The notes beneath the pieces were generated by a model that was not told where the DNA came from, searched no databases, and saw only the letters and a list, made by a program, of their open reading frames with translations. A DNA stretch of 64,000 bases from Pseudomonadota bacterium. Lineage in GTDB: Bacteria; Pseudomonadota; Gammaproteobacteria; Xanthomonadales; Xanthomonadaceae. The DNA lies in assembly GCA_021821195.1 (NCBI GenBank), contig JAKACT010000001.1:1-64000 (forward strand), read 5' to 3'. Shown in pieces: positions 38,089 to 47,110 of this stretch. Numbering within the stretch: position 1 is the stretch's first letter; each line of letters starts with the position of its first letter. The position numbers and the translations under genes are program-made.

Positions 38089-39000
38089 TCAGGTTTCGAC
38101 CACGCCCATTTCGCCCAGCGCGTTCTGCATCAGGCTACGCGCGGCGTCGCTGAGTTTCTCGTTGTCCAGCGCATAGCGGATGGTCGCTTCGATCAGGCCA
38201 AGGTGGGTGCCGCAGTCGAAGCGGGTGCCGCGGAAGCGGAAGGCATCGACACGCTCCGTCTCCAGCAGCGCGGCGATCGCGTCGGTCAGCTGGATTTCGC
38301 CGCCGGTGCCCTTCTGGGTGGTTTCCAGCAGGTCGAAGATGGCCGGGGTGAGGATGTAGCGCCCGACCACGGCAAGGTTGCTGGGCGCCTGCTCCGGATC
38401 CGGTTTCTCCACGATCTGGCGGATGCGGCCGCTTTGGCAGTCGAAGGCATCGGTAGCCACGATGCCGTAGCTGCCGGTCTGCTCGCGGGGGACATCCTGC
38501 ACCGCCACCGCGCTGCCGCCGCTGGCCTGGGCGTGGTCGGCCATCTGCTTGAGGGCACCGTCGCCCTTGCTCCAGATCAGGTCATCCGGCAGCAGCACGG
38601 CGAACGGCTCGTCGCCTACCACCGCCCGGGCGCACAGCACCGCATGGCCAAGCCCCAGCGCTTCGGCTTGGGTGACGAACACCGCGCGCACGCCTTCCGG
38701 CAGCACGTTGCGGATCAGCGCCAGCTGCTCCTGCTTGCCGGCCTTTTCCAGCTTCTGTTCAAGTTCGTAGGCCTTGTCGAAGTAGTCGGCCACCGCGTGC
38801 TTGTAGCGGTTGGTGACGAAAACGAGGGTGTCGCAGCCGGCGGCGATGGCCTCGTCGACGGCGTACTGGATCAGCGGCCGGTCCACGATCGGCAGCATTT
38901 CCTTGGGAACGGTCTTGGTGGCGGGAAGGAAGCGGGTGCCCAGGCCAGCGACCGGAAACACCGCCTTGCGGATGCGCCGCACTGCATTCGGATTTGGCAT
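38089..39000 (-). CDS. galU: UTP-glucose-1-phosphate uridylyltransferase
   Basis: The 303-residue enzyme makes UDP-glucose from glucose-1-phosphate, for LPS and exopolysaccharide. Motifs are AVFPVAGLGTRFLPATKTVPKEMLPIVDRP (nucleotide and metal site) and VLLPDDLIW. The length is usual. It lies 23 bases behind the sugar dehydratase gene on the same strand, so sugar activation and polysaccharide initiation are grouped. Confidence 0.96.
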   Translation of the reverse strand: MPNPNAVRRIRKAVFPVAGLGTRFLPATKTVPKEMLPIVDRPLIQYAVDEAIAAGCDTLVFVTNRYKHAVADYFDKAYELEQKLEKAGKQEQLALIRNVLPEGVRAVFVTQAEALGLGHAVLCARAVVGDEPFAVLLPDDLIWSKGDGALKQMADHAQASGGSAVAVQDVPREQTGSYGIVATDAFDCQSGRIRQIVEKPDPEQAPSNLAVVGRYILTPAIFDLLETTQKGTGGEIQLTDAIAALLETERVDAFRFRGTRFDCGTHLGLIEATIRYALDNEKLSDAARSLMQNALGEMGVVET

Positions 39001-39023
39001 CCAGCGATTCTACCGCGCGCGCA

Positions 39024-40931
39024 TCATCGTAAGTTCGCGCGTCGGCCGGGGAATACCACCACGGTGGCCTGATGGGCAGCGGTTCCTTCATCGACCGGGG
39101 TGAACTCCGGCACTGCCTCGCGCAGCGCATGCGCCAAGGCATCGAGGTCGTAGGCACGCACGCCGGCCCACAATCGTTCCAGCGCAAGCGCCATCCGCTC
39201 CAGCATCACCGCGCGCGGCTCGGCCTGCAGGATCTCGGGATAGATGGTGCTGCTGTAGCGCTCGTCGGCATGGAACAGCGTTTCATGCAGGCGCTCGCCT
39301 GGGCGCAGGCCGATGTACTCGATCGCCACGTCCTTGCCAGGCTGCTTGCCGGCCAGCCGGATCATCTGCTCGGCCAGCACCCTGATCGGCACGGGTTCAC
39401 CCATGTCCAGCGTGTAGACCGCCTGCTGCGCGCCGATCGACGCTGCCTGCAGGATCAACAGGCAGGCTTCGGGAATGGTCATGAAATAGCGGGTCACCTC
39501 CGGATCGGTGACCGTCACCGGGCCACCGCGCCGGATCTGCTCGCGGAACAGCGGCACCACGCTGCCAGCCGAATCCAGCACGTTGCCGAAACGCACCGTC
39601 ACCATGCGAGTGGAACGCGCGTCCACCAGCGTCTGGCAAGCCATTTCGGCCAGCCGCTTAGTGGCCCCCAGCACGTTGACCGGGTCCACCGCCTTGTCGG
39701 TGGACACCAGCACGAAGGTGCCGACGTTCGCCTCGCGGCTGGCGCTGGCCACCACGTGGGTGGCCAGCGCGTTGTTGCGCACCGCCTCGCGTAGCTGGCC
39801 TTGCAGCAGTGGCACCTGCTTGTAGGCGGCGGCATGGAACACGGCCTCCGGTTCCACCAGCTTCAATGCGTGGGCAATCACCGCCCGGTCGCCGCAGTCG
39901 CCCAGTACCGGTGCGCAATCGATGCCGGGGAAGTCGCGGCGCAACTCCGCGGTGATGGTCAGCAGCGCCAGCTCATCGATCTCAACCAGTGCGATGCGCT
40001 TGGCGCCGTGGCGCGCGCACTGGCGGCACAACTCGGAACCAATCGATCCACCCGCCCCCGTCACGAGGACCGAACGCCCCCCTAGCCAGCCGCGGATCGC
40101 CTTCCAATCCGGGCTGCGCGGCTGCCGGCCAAGCAGGTCCTCGATCGCCACTTCCTTCAGCTGCCCGGGCAGCGAGCGCCCCTCCAGTACATCCGCAAGC
40201 CGCGGCACGGTACGGAACGGCAGCTGGCTTCCCTCGCAAAGCGCGATCACCCGTCGCATCACCGTGGCATCGACCGATGGCATCGCGATCACCAGCAGCT
40301 GGGCACCGGTCTCCTTTGCGATCCGCGCCACTTCCGGGATCCCGCCCAATACGGGCAGGCCCTGCAGCCGGGTCCCGCGCAGCGACGCCGCGTCGTCCAG
40401 GAAACCAATCGGGTCATAGCGCCCAAGCCGGCGCAAATCGCGCACCAGCGCCTCGCCAGCCTGGCCCGCGCCGAGGATCAACACCCGTTCCGCGCCTTCC
40501 ATCGCCTGTTGCAGGCTATGGTCCTTCCATGCCCGGAAGACCAGCCGCGGTGCGCCCAGCAGGACGGTCAGGACGAAGGGATACAACAGCAACGCCGCGC
40601 GCGACACCAAGTCCAAACGGCTATAGAAGAACAGGCCGACGACCACCGCCAGCAAACCCACCACGCTGGCCTTGAAGATGTTGAGCAAGTCCGGGACGCT
40701 GGCGAAGCGCCACAGCCCACGGTAGAGGCCGACCCGCCACGACACCACCCCCTGCGCAACCAGCACGATGGCGACGGTATTGGAGAACGGCGCGAGCGCC
40801 AGCGGCGTCGGCTGCAGCGCGTAGCGCAGGTAGTGGAGGCCCTGCCAGCAGATCCAGACCATCGCAAGGTCGTGCACCACCACTGCCAGGCGCGGCAGGC
40901 GGAACTTGAGGCGATCCTTCCATGCGCTCAT
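39024..40931 (-). CDS. membrane-bound nucleotide-sugar dehydratase/epimerase (WbpM/CapD type)
   Basis: The 635-residue protein has four N-terminal membrane helices (residues ~15-115), a CoA-binding-like Rossmann fold (AERVLILGAGQAGEALVRDL) and a C-terminal extended SDR (SVLVTGAGGSIGSELCRQ, AAAYKQVPLLQ, STDKAVDPVNVLGATKRLAE). Long members of this family (WbpM, PglF, WbgZ) are UDP-GlcNAc 4,6-dehydratases that make precursors such as UDP-QuiNAc or bacillosamine for O-antigen or glycans. It follows a polyprenyl-phosphate sugar transferase with a TGATG overlap, which is the natural partner. Confidence 0.88.
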   Translation of the reverse strand: MSAWKDRLKFRLPRLAVVVHDLAMVWICWQGLHYLRYALQPTPLALAPFSNTVAIVLVAQGVVSWRVGLYRGLWRFASVPDLLNIFKASVVGLLAVVVGLFFYSRLDLVSRAALLLYPFVLTVLLGAPRLVFRAWKDHSLQQAMEGAERVLILGAGQAGEALVRDLRRLGRYDPIGFLDDAASLRGTRLQGLPVLGGIPEVARIAKETGAQLLVIAMPSVDATVMRRVIALCEGSQLPFRTVPRLADVLEGRSLPGQLKEVAIEDLLGRQPRSPDWKAIRGWLGGRSVLVTGAGGSIGSELCRQCARHGAKRIALVEIDELALLTITAELRRDFPGIDCAPVLGDCGDRAVIAHALKLVEPEAVFHAAAYKQVPLLQGQLREAVRNNALATHVVASASREANVGTFVLVSTDKAVDPVNVLGATKRLAEMACQTLVDARSTRMVTVRFGNVLDSAGSVVPLFREQIRRGGPVTVTDPEVTRYFMTIPEACLLILQAASIGAQQAVYTLDMGEPVPIRVLAEQMIRLAGKQPGKDVAIEYIGLRPGERLHETLFHADERYSSTIYPEILQAEPRAVMLERMALALERLWAGVRAYDLDALAHALREAVPEFTPVDEGTAAHQATVVVFPGRRANLR

Positions 40932-41917
40932 CAAAGGGTTCCTTCGCTTCCGTTTCCTGGCCTGCGTTGCAGGCGGAGCCAAGCTGTCATCGATAGACCG
41001 AAGAACGTCGCGGAGCCCCCCCAGGCCCAGATCGCGGGCGCCAGGCCAAGGCCTCGCATCACCACGATCGACAACGCGGTCCATCCTGCATAGGCGAACA
41101 TGACCCGGAGGTGACCGTGGCGGCGTGCCAACCGCTGGTAGAGGTGCTGGACATGCGGCTGCCACCAGGGCTCGCCGCGGAGTATCCGCCTAGCCAACGT
41201 CAAGCCAGCGTCAACCACGCAGCTGGCGACCGGCAGCAGCAGGATCGGCCACCATGCGACCGGACGGCTGGAAAACCCGAGGGCGACCAGCACCGCCAGC
41301 AGGTAACCCAGCGCCCCGCTACCAACGTCGCCGAGGAAAATCCGCGCCTTGGGCACGTTGAACGGCAGGAAGCCGCAGCAGGCGGCGGCCACGACCAGCG
41401 CCAACATCCGCCCCAGCCCATCCAGCACCCAGCCGAACGCCAGCGCGGCCAGCAGCGCCTGGCTCGTGGCAAGGCCGTCGATGCCGTCGATGAAGTTCCA
41501 CACATTCACCAGCACCGGCACCAGCAGCAACGCGATCAGCATTGCTGCTGCCGGCGCCCCCGACTGCTGCATGCCGACGGCAAGGCAGGCGCCTGCCACG
41601 ACGTGCGCAAGCAGGCGCGGCCACGCCGCCAGCGGGCGATGGTCATCCCACCAGCCGGCGCCGGCCACCAGCCCGAGGCCCATGCCAATCCACGCCCATC
41701 CACTGCCACTGACCCAGGCCAGCCAGCCGCAGGCGCAAAGCCCGGCAAGCGCGATGCCGATGCCGCCGCCGCGCGGAGTAGGCAAGCCATGGCTGCGGCG
41801 TTCGCCGGGCAGGTCCAGCAGGCCGCGGCTGCGTGCATGCGCTCGTGCCCAGGCGGTGGCGAAACTTGAAAGCGCGAAGGCCGCCGCCGACAGCAGTGCC
41901 GGCTCAGACCACCGCAT
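40931..41917 (-). CDS. polyprenyl-phosphate N-acetylaminosugar-1-phosphate transferase (WecA/WbpL type)
   Basis: The 328-residue protein spans the membrane about ten times. It has the MraY/WecA family motifs: DLPGERRSHGLPTPRGGG at the N-terminus, the Mg-binding NFIDGIDGLA, FLGDVGSGALGYLL and HVQHLYQRLARR. Such enzymes start O-antigen or exopolysaccharide repeats by loading a sugar phosphate on undecaprenyl phosphate. The shorter WbpL type pairs with WbpM-like dehydratases, as here. It overlaps the end of lapB by 14 bases. Confidence 0.88.
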   Translation of the reverse strand: MRWSEPALLSAAAFALSSFATAWARAHARSRGLLDLPGERRSHGLPTPRGGGIGIALAGLCACGWLAWVSGSGWAWIGMGLGLVAGAGWWDDHRPLAAWPRLLAHVVAGACLAVGMQQSGAPAAAMLIALLLVPVLVNVWNFIDGIDGLATSQALLAALAFGWVLDGLGRMLALVVAAACCGFLPFNVPKARIFLGDVGSGALGYLLAVLVALGFSSRPVAWWPILLLPVASCVVDAGLTLARRILRGEPWWQPHVQHLYQRLARRHGHLRVMFAYAGWTALSIVVMRGLGLAPAIWAWGGSATFFGLSMTAWLRLQRRPGNGSEGTL

Positions 41918-43082
41918 AGTTCAGCAGCGGCTTCACCGTGCCCCACTCCTTGCAGCTCGGGCATTGCCAATGGTGGCTGCGCGCGCCGAAGCCGCAGCGG
42001 TTGCAGCGGTAGCTGGGGTTGCGCACCAGCAGCTGGTCGGTGACCAGCTTGAGATCGTGCAACGTTGCTTCGGCATCGGCGTGGTCGGTCAGGCTAAGGT
42101 CGATCAACGCCGCCTCGCCGCGCACCGATGGGCGGTCCTTGAGTTGCTCGGCAAGGAAGCGACGGGCGGCGCTGACGCCCTCCTCCGCCTCGACCATGCC
42201 GGTCAGCGCCAGCACCGGCGCGATGCCGCGGTAGTGCTCGCACATCTCGCTCAGGAAGGCGCGTGCGCCGGTGCGCTCGCCGGCGCGGGTGTAGTTCTCC
42301 AGCAGCGTCGGCAGGATCACCGGCAGGTATTCCGGGTCGTGCCGCGCGGCGCGCTCCAGCGCGCGGATCGCACCCTGCGGATTGCCCGCATCCGCCTCGA
42401 TGCGGCCTTCCGCCATCCCCGCGCGTACCGAGCTGGGATCGGCCGCATAGGCGCGCGCCAACGCCGCGCGCGCCGCTTCGATCTCGCCATTGGCGCGATG
42501 GCGATCCGCCAGCTCGCACTCGAATTGGCCAATCAGCCTGCCCATCGGCTCGCCTGAAACCTCCTCGTAGCGGGTGGCATTGCCGATTGCCTTTTCCCAG
42601 TCGCGCTCCGACTGGTAGATGCCGATCAGGTGGCGCAGCGCCTGCGGGGCGCGCTGGTCGAGCTGGGCCAGGTCGTTGAACACGGTTTCGGCGCGATCCA
42701 GCAGCCCGGCGCGCATGTAATCCTCGCCCAGCGCCGACAGCGCCTGGATTTTCTGGGTGTCGCCCAGGTCGCTGCGTTGCGCCAACGCCTGGTGCAGGCG
42801 GATCGCACGATCGACCTCGCCGCGCCGGCGGAACAGGTGGCCCAGCGCAACCTGGGTCTCGAAGGTGTCCTTGTCCAGTTCGGCGACGTGCAGGAACAGC
42901 TCGATCGCCTTGTCCGGCTGCTCGTTGAGCAGGTAGTTCAGGCCGCGGAAATAGGTGGTGGACAGCTTGCTGACCTGGTTGCCGCTGTGTTGCTCGCCGC
43001 CGCGGCGGCCGACCACCCAGCCCAGCAGCGCGGCCAGCGGGACGAAGATGACGAACCACATCCATTGGTCTAGGAAATCCAC
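41904..43082 (-). CDS. lapB: lipopolysaccharide assembly protein LapB (YciM)
   Basis: The 392-residue protein has an N-terminal membrane helix (WMWFVIFVPLAALLGWVVGRR), about eight TPR units and a C-terminal rubredoxin-like zinc module (RCNRCGFGARSHHWQCPSCKEWGT). LapB brings LpxC to FtsH and so limits lipid A synthesis. Start GTG 43082 has GGGAG upstream inside the lapA end; the ATG seven codons later is second choice. Length agrees with E. coli LapB (389). Confidence 0.95.
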   Translation of the reverse strand: MDFLDQWMWFVIFVPLAALLGWVVGRRGGEQHSGNQVSKLSTTYFRGLNYLLNEQPDKAIELFLHVAELDKDTFETQVALGHLFRRRGEVDRAIRLHQALAQRSDLGDTQKIQALSALGEDYMRAGLLDRAETVFNDLAQLDQRAPQALRHLIGIYQSERDWEKAIGNATRYEEVSGEPMGRLIGQFECELADRHRANGEIEAARAALARAYAADPSSVRAGMAEGRIEADAGNPQGAIRALERAARHDPEYLPVILPTLLENYTRAGERTGARAFLSEMCEHYRGIAPVLALTGMVEAEEGVSAARRFLAEQLKDRPSVRGEAALIDLSLTDHADAEATLHDLKLVTDQLLVRNPSYRCNRCGFGARSHHWQCPSCKEWGTVKPLLNYAVV

Positions 43083-43084
43083 AT

Positions 43085-43348
43085 TTAGCTCCCTGATTGC
43101 TTGGCCAATGCACACGCGGCTTCCGCGCGGCGCAACCGCTGGCGCAATGGCGCCACTACGCCTATCGCCAGCAACATGCCGCCCACCAACACGCCCAGCA
43201 GCAATGCCACGAGGACGCCCAGCCCAAGGCTGGCGTGCAGCGTGGCGAACCCAAGATCCAACGCGATCGGCTGGGGATTCAGTGCGCCAACGACTCCACC
43301 GGCCAGCAGGCAGGCGATGGCGACGGCAATGCGAATGAAGGACGCCAC
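43085..43348 (-). CDS. lapA: lipopolysaccharide assembly protein LapA (YciS, DUF1049)
   Basis: The 87-residue protein has two membrane helices (about 5-23 and 42-64) separated by NPQPIALDLGFATLHAS, the DUF1049 pattern, and a short coiled-coil tail (APLRQRLRRAEAACALA). It starts at GTG 43348. It is the partner of LapB, 2 bases downstream. Confidence 0.9.
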   Translation of the reverse strand: MASFIRIAVAIACLLAGGVVGALNPQPIALDLGFATLHASLGLGVLVALLLGVLVGGMLLAIGVVAPLRQRLRRAEAACALAKQSGS

Positions 43349-43424
43349 GGTCTGGGATCCGGTTGCGGCAATCCCGCAAGCTTAACGGACTTGGGCCGTC
43401 GATCCGCCCGTGCTGGCGCCGCGG

Positions 43425-43727
43425 TTAGTCCTGCGCCGGCAGCGGCAACACGCCGGTGACCCGCTCGCGCAGTTCCTTGCCCGGCTTGAAATGCGGCACG
43501 TGCTTGCCCGGCAGCGCGACTGCATCGCCGGTCTTCGGGTTGCGGCCGGTGCGTGGCGGCCGGTAGTGCAGCGAAAAACTGCCGAACCCGCGGATCTCGA
43601 TCCGCTCGCCGGCGGCCAGCGCCCCACCCATCATCTGCAGCAGCGTCTTCACCGCCATGTCGACGTCGTCGGCTTTCAGGTGCGGCTGGCGGCGCGTAAG
43701 CAGTTCGATGAGTTCGGACTTGGTCAT
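43425..43727 (-). CDS. ihfB: integration host factor subunit beta
   Basis: The 100-residue DNA-bending protein starts [17 protein letters not shown] and has the beta-arm motif [30 protein letters not shown] including the intercalating Pro. It follows rpsA on the same strand after a terminator, the standard gammaproteobacterial order cmk-rpsA-ihfB-lapA-lapB. Confidence 0.97.
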   Translation of the reverse strand: MTKSELIELLTRRQPHLKADDVDMAVKTLLQMMGGALAAGERIEIRGFGSFSLHYRPPRTGRNPKTGDAVALPGKHVPHFKPGKELRERVTGVLPLPAQD

Positions 43728-43751
43728 TTGCGAAGGTGGTTCGGGCGCCGT

Positions 43752-43784
43752 GAAAACGGCGGCCCGGCCAAAGCCGGGCCGCCG
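43752..43784 (-). terminator. intrinsic terminator after rpsA
   Basis: An 11-bp GC stem (43759-43769 with 43774-43784) with a CAAA loop is followed on the minus strand by GTTTTC. It lies between rpsA and ihfB. Confidence 0.75.
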
Positions 43785-43805
43785 CCTGTCAATCGGCCGG
43801 ATGGA

Positions 43806-45506
43806 TCAGTCGGCCTTGCTGTTCAGCTGCTCGCGCAGCAGCGCGCCCAGCTTGGTGGTGCCGCTGGCGGCGTCGGCGTGGGCCTTGTTGTACTCGGCCA
43901 GCGCTTCGGCGGTCTCGGCCGCGTCCTTGTCCTTGATCGACAGCTGCAGGCTGCGGCCCTTGCGGTCCATGCCCACGAACTTGGCTTCGACTTCCTGGCC
44001 AACCTTCAGCACCTGGCTCGCGTCCTCGGTGCGCTCGTGGCTGATGTCGCGCACGGACACGTAGCCTTCCACGCCCTCGCCCAGGTCGATGACCGCACCC
44101 TTGGCGTCCACTTCCTTGACGGTGCCCTTGACCTTGGTGCCCTTCGGGTTGGCAGCCATGAACTGGCCCAGCGGATCCTGCTCCATCTGCTTGACGCCCA
44201 GCGAAATGCGCTCGCGCTCCGGATCGACCGCCAGCACCACCGCCTCGAGCGTGTCGCCCTTCTTGTAGTTGCGGGCGATGTCTTCGCCGGTGGAGTTCCA
44301 GCTGATGTCGGACAGGTGGATCAGGCCATCGATGCCGCCGTCCAGGCCGATGAAGATGCCGAAATCGGTGATCGACTTGATCTGGCCTTCGACCTTGTCG
44401 CCCTTCTTGTGGATGGCGGCGAAGGTTTCCCACGGGTTGCTGGTGACCTGCTTGATGCCCAGCGAGATGCGGCGACGCTCTTCGTCCACGTCCAGCACCA
44501 TGACCTCGAGCTCGTCACCGACCTGCACCACCTTGGCCGGGTTGACGTTCTTGTTGGTCCAGTCCATCTCGGACACGTGCACCAGGCCTTCCACGCCCGG
44601 CTCGATCTCGACGAACGCGCCGTAATCGGTGACGTTGGAGACCTTGCCGAACACGCGGCAGTTGGACGGGTAGCGGCGGGCGATGTTGTCCCACGGATCC
44701 TCGCCCAGCTGCTTCAGGCCCAGCGACACGCGGTTGCGCTCGCGGTCGTACTTGAGCACGCGGACGTCCAGCTCCTGGCCCACTTCGACCACTTCGGACG
44801 GATGGCGCACGCGCTTCCACGCCATGTCGGTGATGTGCAGCAGGCCATCGATGCCACCGAGGTCGACGAACGCGCCGTAGTCGGTCAGGTTCTTGACCAC
44901 GCCCTTCAGCACGGCGCCCTCGACCAGCTTCTCCATCAGCTGCTCGCGCTCTTCCGAATGCTCGGTCTCGACCACCGCACGGCGGGAGACGACCACGTTG
45001 TTGCGCTTGCGGTCCAGCTTGATGAGCTTGAACTCCAGCTCCTTGCCTTCCAGGTAGACCGGGTCGCGGACCGGGCGCACGTCGACCAGCGAGCCCGGCA
45101 GGAACGCGCGGACGTCCTTGATGTCGACGGTGAAGCCGCCCTTCACCTTGCCGCTGATGCGACCGACGATGGTGGCGTTGGCTTCCAGCGCCTCTTCCAG
45201 CTCGTCCCACACCATGGCGCGCTTGGCCTTCTCGCGCGACAGCACGGTTTCACCAAAGCCGTTCTCGAGGGAGTCGAGGGCGACCTTGACCTCGTCGCCA
45301 ATGCCGACGTCGATTTCACCGGCGTCGTTGCGGAACTGTTCGATCGGAACGATGCCTTCGGACTTCAGGCCGGCGTTGATGACCACGACGTCATTGCGGA
45401 CGTCGACCACGATGCCCTTGACGATGGCGCCGGGCTTGATCTTGGCCCAATTGGCCTGGCTGGCTTCAAACAGTTCGGCGAAGGATTCGGTAGCTACGGA
45501 GTTCAT
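43806..45506 (-). CDS. rpsA: 30S ribosomal protein S1
   Basis: The 566-residue protein has six S1/OB repeats (repeat signature G-A-F-V-x-x-x...G-L-x-H-x-S, e.g. [47 protein letters not shown]). S1 recruits mRNA to the 30S subunit. The length is usual. The ATG at 45506 begins [14 protein letters not shown]. cmk lies 163 bases upstream on the same strand. Confidence 0.98.
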   Translation of the reverse strand: MNSVATESFAELFEASQANWAKIKPGAIVKGIVVDVRNDVVVINAGLKSEGIVPIEQFRNDAGEIDVGIGDEVKVALDSLENGFGETVLSREKAKRAMVWDELEEALEANATIVGRISGKVKGGFTVDIKDVRAFLPGSLVDVRPVRDPVYLEGKELEFKLIKLDRKRNNVVVSRRAVVETEHSEEREQLMEKLVEGAVLKGVVKNLTDYGAFVDLGGIDGLLHITDMAWKRVRHPSEVVEVGQELDVRVLKYDRERNRVSLGLKQLGEDPWDNIARRYPSNCRVFGKVSNVTDYGAFVEIEPGVEGLVHVSEMDWTNKNVNPAKVVQVGDELEVMVLDVDEERRRISLGIKQVTSNPWETFAAIHKKGDKVEGQIKSITDFGIFIGLDGGIDGLIHLSDISWNSTGEDIARNYKKGDTLEAVVLAVDPERERISLGVKQMEQDPLGQFMAANPKGTKVKGTVKEVDAKGAVIDLGEGVEGYVSVRDISHERTEDASQVLKVGQEVEAKFVGMDRKGRSLQLSIKDKDAAETAEALAEYNKAHADAASGTTKLGALLREQLNSKAD

Positions 45507-45669
45507 GAAAAATCTCGGGTGGATACACAGGCGGCCCACAGCAACGGGGCGGCCCACCTTGGGTTGGTTGGCGTTCGCGCAGGAGGCGCTTGGCCATGTG
45601 TGGACGGAGGAAAACCGCAGGCACGGATGTGCCCGCGGAACTGTGTCTGCAGCGCTGGAACCGGAGCCG

Positions 45670-46350
45670 TCAGGCCGTATGGCGGGTGACGACGTCCAAT
45701 ACCCGGGCGACAACCGCATCGATGGGCAGGCCGGTGGTGTCGATGAGGACGGCATCGGTTGCCGGACGCAGCGGCGCCACCGCGCGACTGGCATCGCGGG
45801 CATCGCGGGCGAGGATCTCGCGCAGCAGACCGTCGATTGTGACCGAAACCCCTTTGTCTTTCAACTGCTTATAGCGCCTCTCCGCGCGCTCCTCGGCGCT
45901 GGCGGTCAAAAACACCTTGTGACCGGCGTCGGGAAAGATCACCGTCCCCATGTCGCGGCCGTCGGCCACCAGCCCCGGCGGCTGGCGGAAGGCCCGCTGC
46001 CGCTCCTTCAGGGCCGAGCGGACCTCGGGGATGGCGGCGATGGCGGAGGCCGCCGCGCCGGCGGTTTCGGTGCGCAGCTCCAGGGTGGCGTCGACGCCGT
46101 TGACGATGACCCGCGGCTCGCCGTCGCCGTCGTCGCGGAAACCGACCTCGGTATCGAAGGTGCAGCGCACCAGCGCCGAGGCGTCGGACAGGTCGATGTC
46201 GGACCAGCCCGCGGCAATGCCGACCGCGCGGTACAGCGCGCCGGAATCGAGGTAGTGCCAGCCCAGCCGGGCGGCGACGAGGCGGCTGATGGTGCCCTTG
46301 CCGGAGCCGGAAGGGCCGTCGATGGTGAGAACAGGGACGGGTGGATTCAT
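45670..46350 (-). CDS. cmk: cytidylate kinase
   Basis: The 226-residue enzyme phosphorylates CMP/dCMP. The P-loop is [18 protein letters not shown]; the NMP-binding region is [11 protein letters not shown] and the lid lies in [30 protein letters not shown]. Start ATG 46350 is preferred; an ATG three codons upstream is possible. It is divergent from rpmJ. Confidence 0.96.
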   Translation of the reverse strand: MNPPVPVLTIDGPSGSGKGTISRLVAARLGWHYLDSGALYRAVGIAAGWSDIDLSDASALVRCTFDTEVGFRDDGDGEPRVIVNGVDATLELRTETAGAAASAIAAIPEVRSALKERQRAFRQPPGLVADGRDMGTVIFPDAGHKVFLTASAEERAERRYKQLKDKGVSVTIDGLLREILARDARDASRAVAPLRPATDAVLIDTTGLPIDAVVARVLDVVTRHTA

Positions 46351-46414
46351 GGCAGGCATTATGGAACCAAGCGGCGAGCGGGCGCAGGCCGCCTGAAGGA
46401 ATCGCCCCAACCTG

Positions 46415-46444
46415 TTGAAAAGGCAGCCGAATACCCGTTAGAAT
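46415..46444 (+). promoter_or_regulatory. promoter of the L36 gene
   Basis: TTGAAA (46415-46420) and TAGAAT (46439-46444) are 18 bp apart, 43 bases before the L36 start codon. Confidence 0.65.
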
Positions 46445-46487
46445 GCGCGGCTTCGTTTTATCCCATTCCATTTGCCGAGGTTTCATC

Positions 46488-46613
46488 ATGAAGGTCCTGT
46501 CCTCCCTGAAGTCGGCGAAGGCCCGTCACCGCGACTGCAAGGTGGTTCGCCGTCGTGGCAAGGTCTTCGTGATCTGCAAGTCCAACCCGCGTTTCAAGGC
46601 GCGCCAGCGCTGA
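46488..46613 (+). CDS. rpmJ: 50S ribosomal protein L36, type B
   Basis: This 41-codon gene translates to [20 protein letters not shown], then [21 protein letters not shown]. It matches the YkgO/type-B L36, which keeps only two Cys and lacks the full zinc-binding CxxC...C...H set, so it is the zinc-free form. CGAGG lies 8 bases upstream. It is followed by a clear terminator, so it is a single-gene unit with its own promoter. Confidence 0.95.
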   Translation: MKVLSSLKSAKARHRDCKVVRRRGKVFVICKSNPRFKARQR

Positions 46614-46658
46614 GACCGGCGTGAAGGTGCCGCGCCCTGCGCGCGGCCCGACCCCGTG

Positions 46659-46683
46659 AAGGCCGCCGCAAGGCGGCCTTTTG
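46659..46683 (+). terminator. intrinsic terminator after rpmJ
   Basis: AAGGCCGCC-GCAA-GGCGGCCTT forms a 9-bp stem with a stable GCAA tetraloop followed by TTG, 45 bases behind the L36 stop. Confidence 0.7.
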
Positions 46684-46728
46684 CGTATCGGCATAGAATC
46701 CGGCCTCCAACCCCTCGGGAGCTCCGCC

Positions 46729-47058
46729 ATGCGCCGCACGTCCCGCACCCTCGTCCTCACCCTGCTCGCTACCGCCTCGGGTATCGCCTGTGCCGGCGAT
46801 ACGCTGCTGATCCAGCGCGTGCAGGAAGAAACCGGCAACCTGCCCACGCGCGGCCTGCGCATGGCGCAGGTAGAGGCGCGTTTCGGCGCACCGGCCGAAC
46901 GGCTGGATCGGCGCGGCGGCCAGAAGCGGGCGTGGCCGGTCATCGACCGCTGGGTCTATCCCGCCTTCACCGTCTATTTCGAGAAAGGCCGGGTGATCGA
47001 CGCCGTGGCCAACAAGGCCGGCGCGGAGGAGATCGGCCCCAAGCCGGCCACCCGCTGA
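46729..47058 (+). CDS. small periplasmic protein of unknown function
   Basis: The 109-residue product has a signal peptide (TLVLTLLATASGIACAGD). The mature part reads LPTRGLRMAQVEARFGAPAER...WPVIDRWVYPAFTVYFEKGRVIDAV. The M-x-x-V-x-x-x-x-G-x-P...Y...V-x-F-x-x-G-x-V pattern recalls the BamE/SmpA fold, but there is no lipobox. The ATG at 46729 is the start of the signal peptide. It lies 52 bases before aguA and may belong to its operon. Function is not known. Confidence 0.7.
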   Translation: MRRTSRTLVLTLLATASGIACAGDTLLIQRVQEETGNLPTRGLRMAQVEARFGAPAERLDRRGGQKRAWPVIDRWVYPAFTVYFEKGRVIDAVANKAGAEEIGPKPATR

Positions 47059-47110
47059 CGCTATCCCCCTCCCTTCCCGCGCCGCGGCGCGGGACTTCCT
47101 TGCAGAACCG

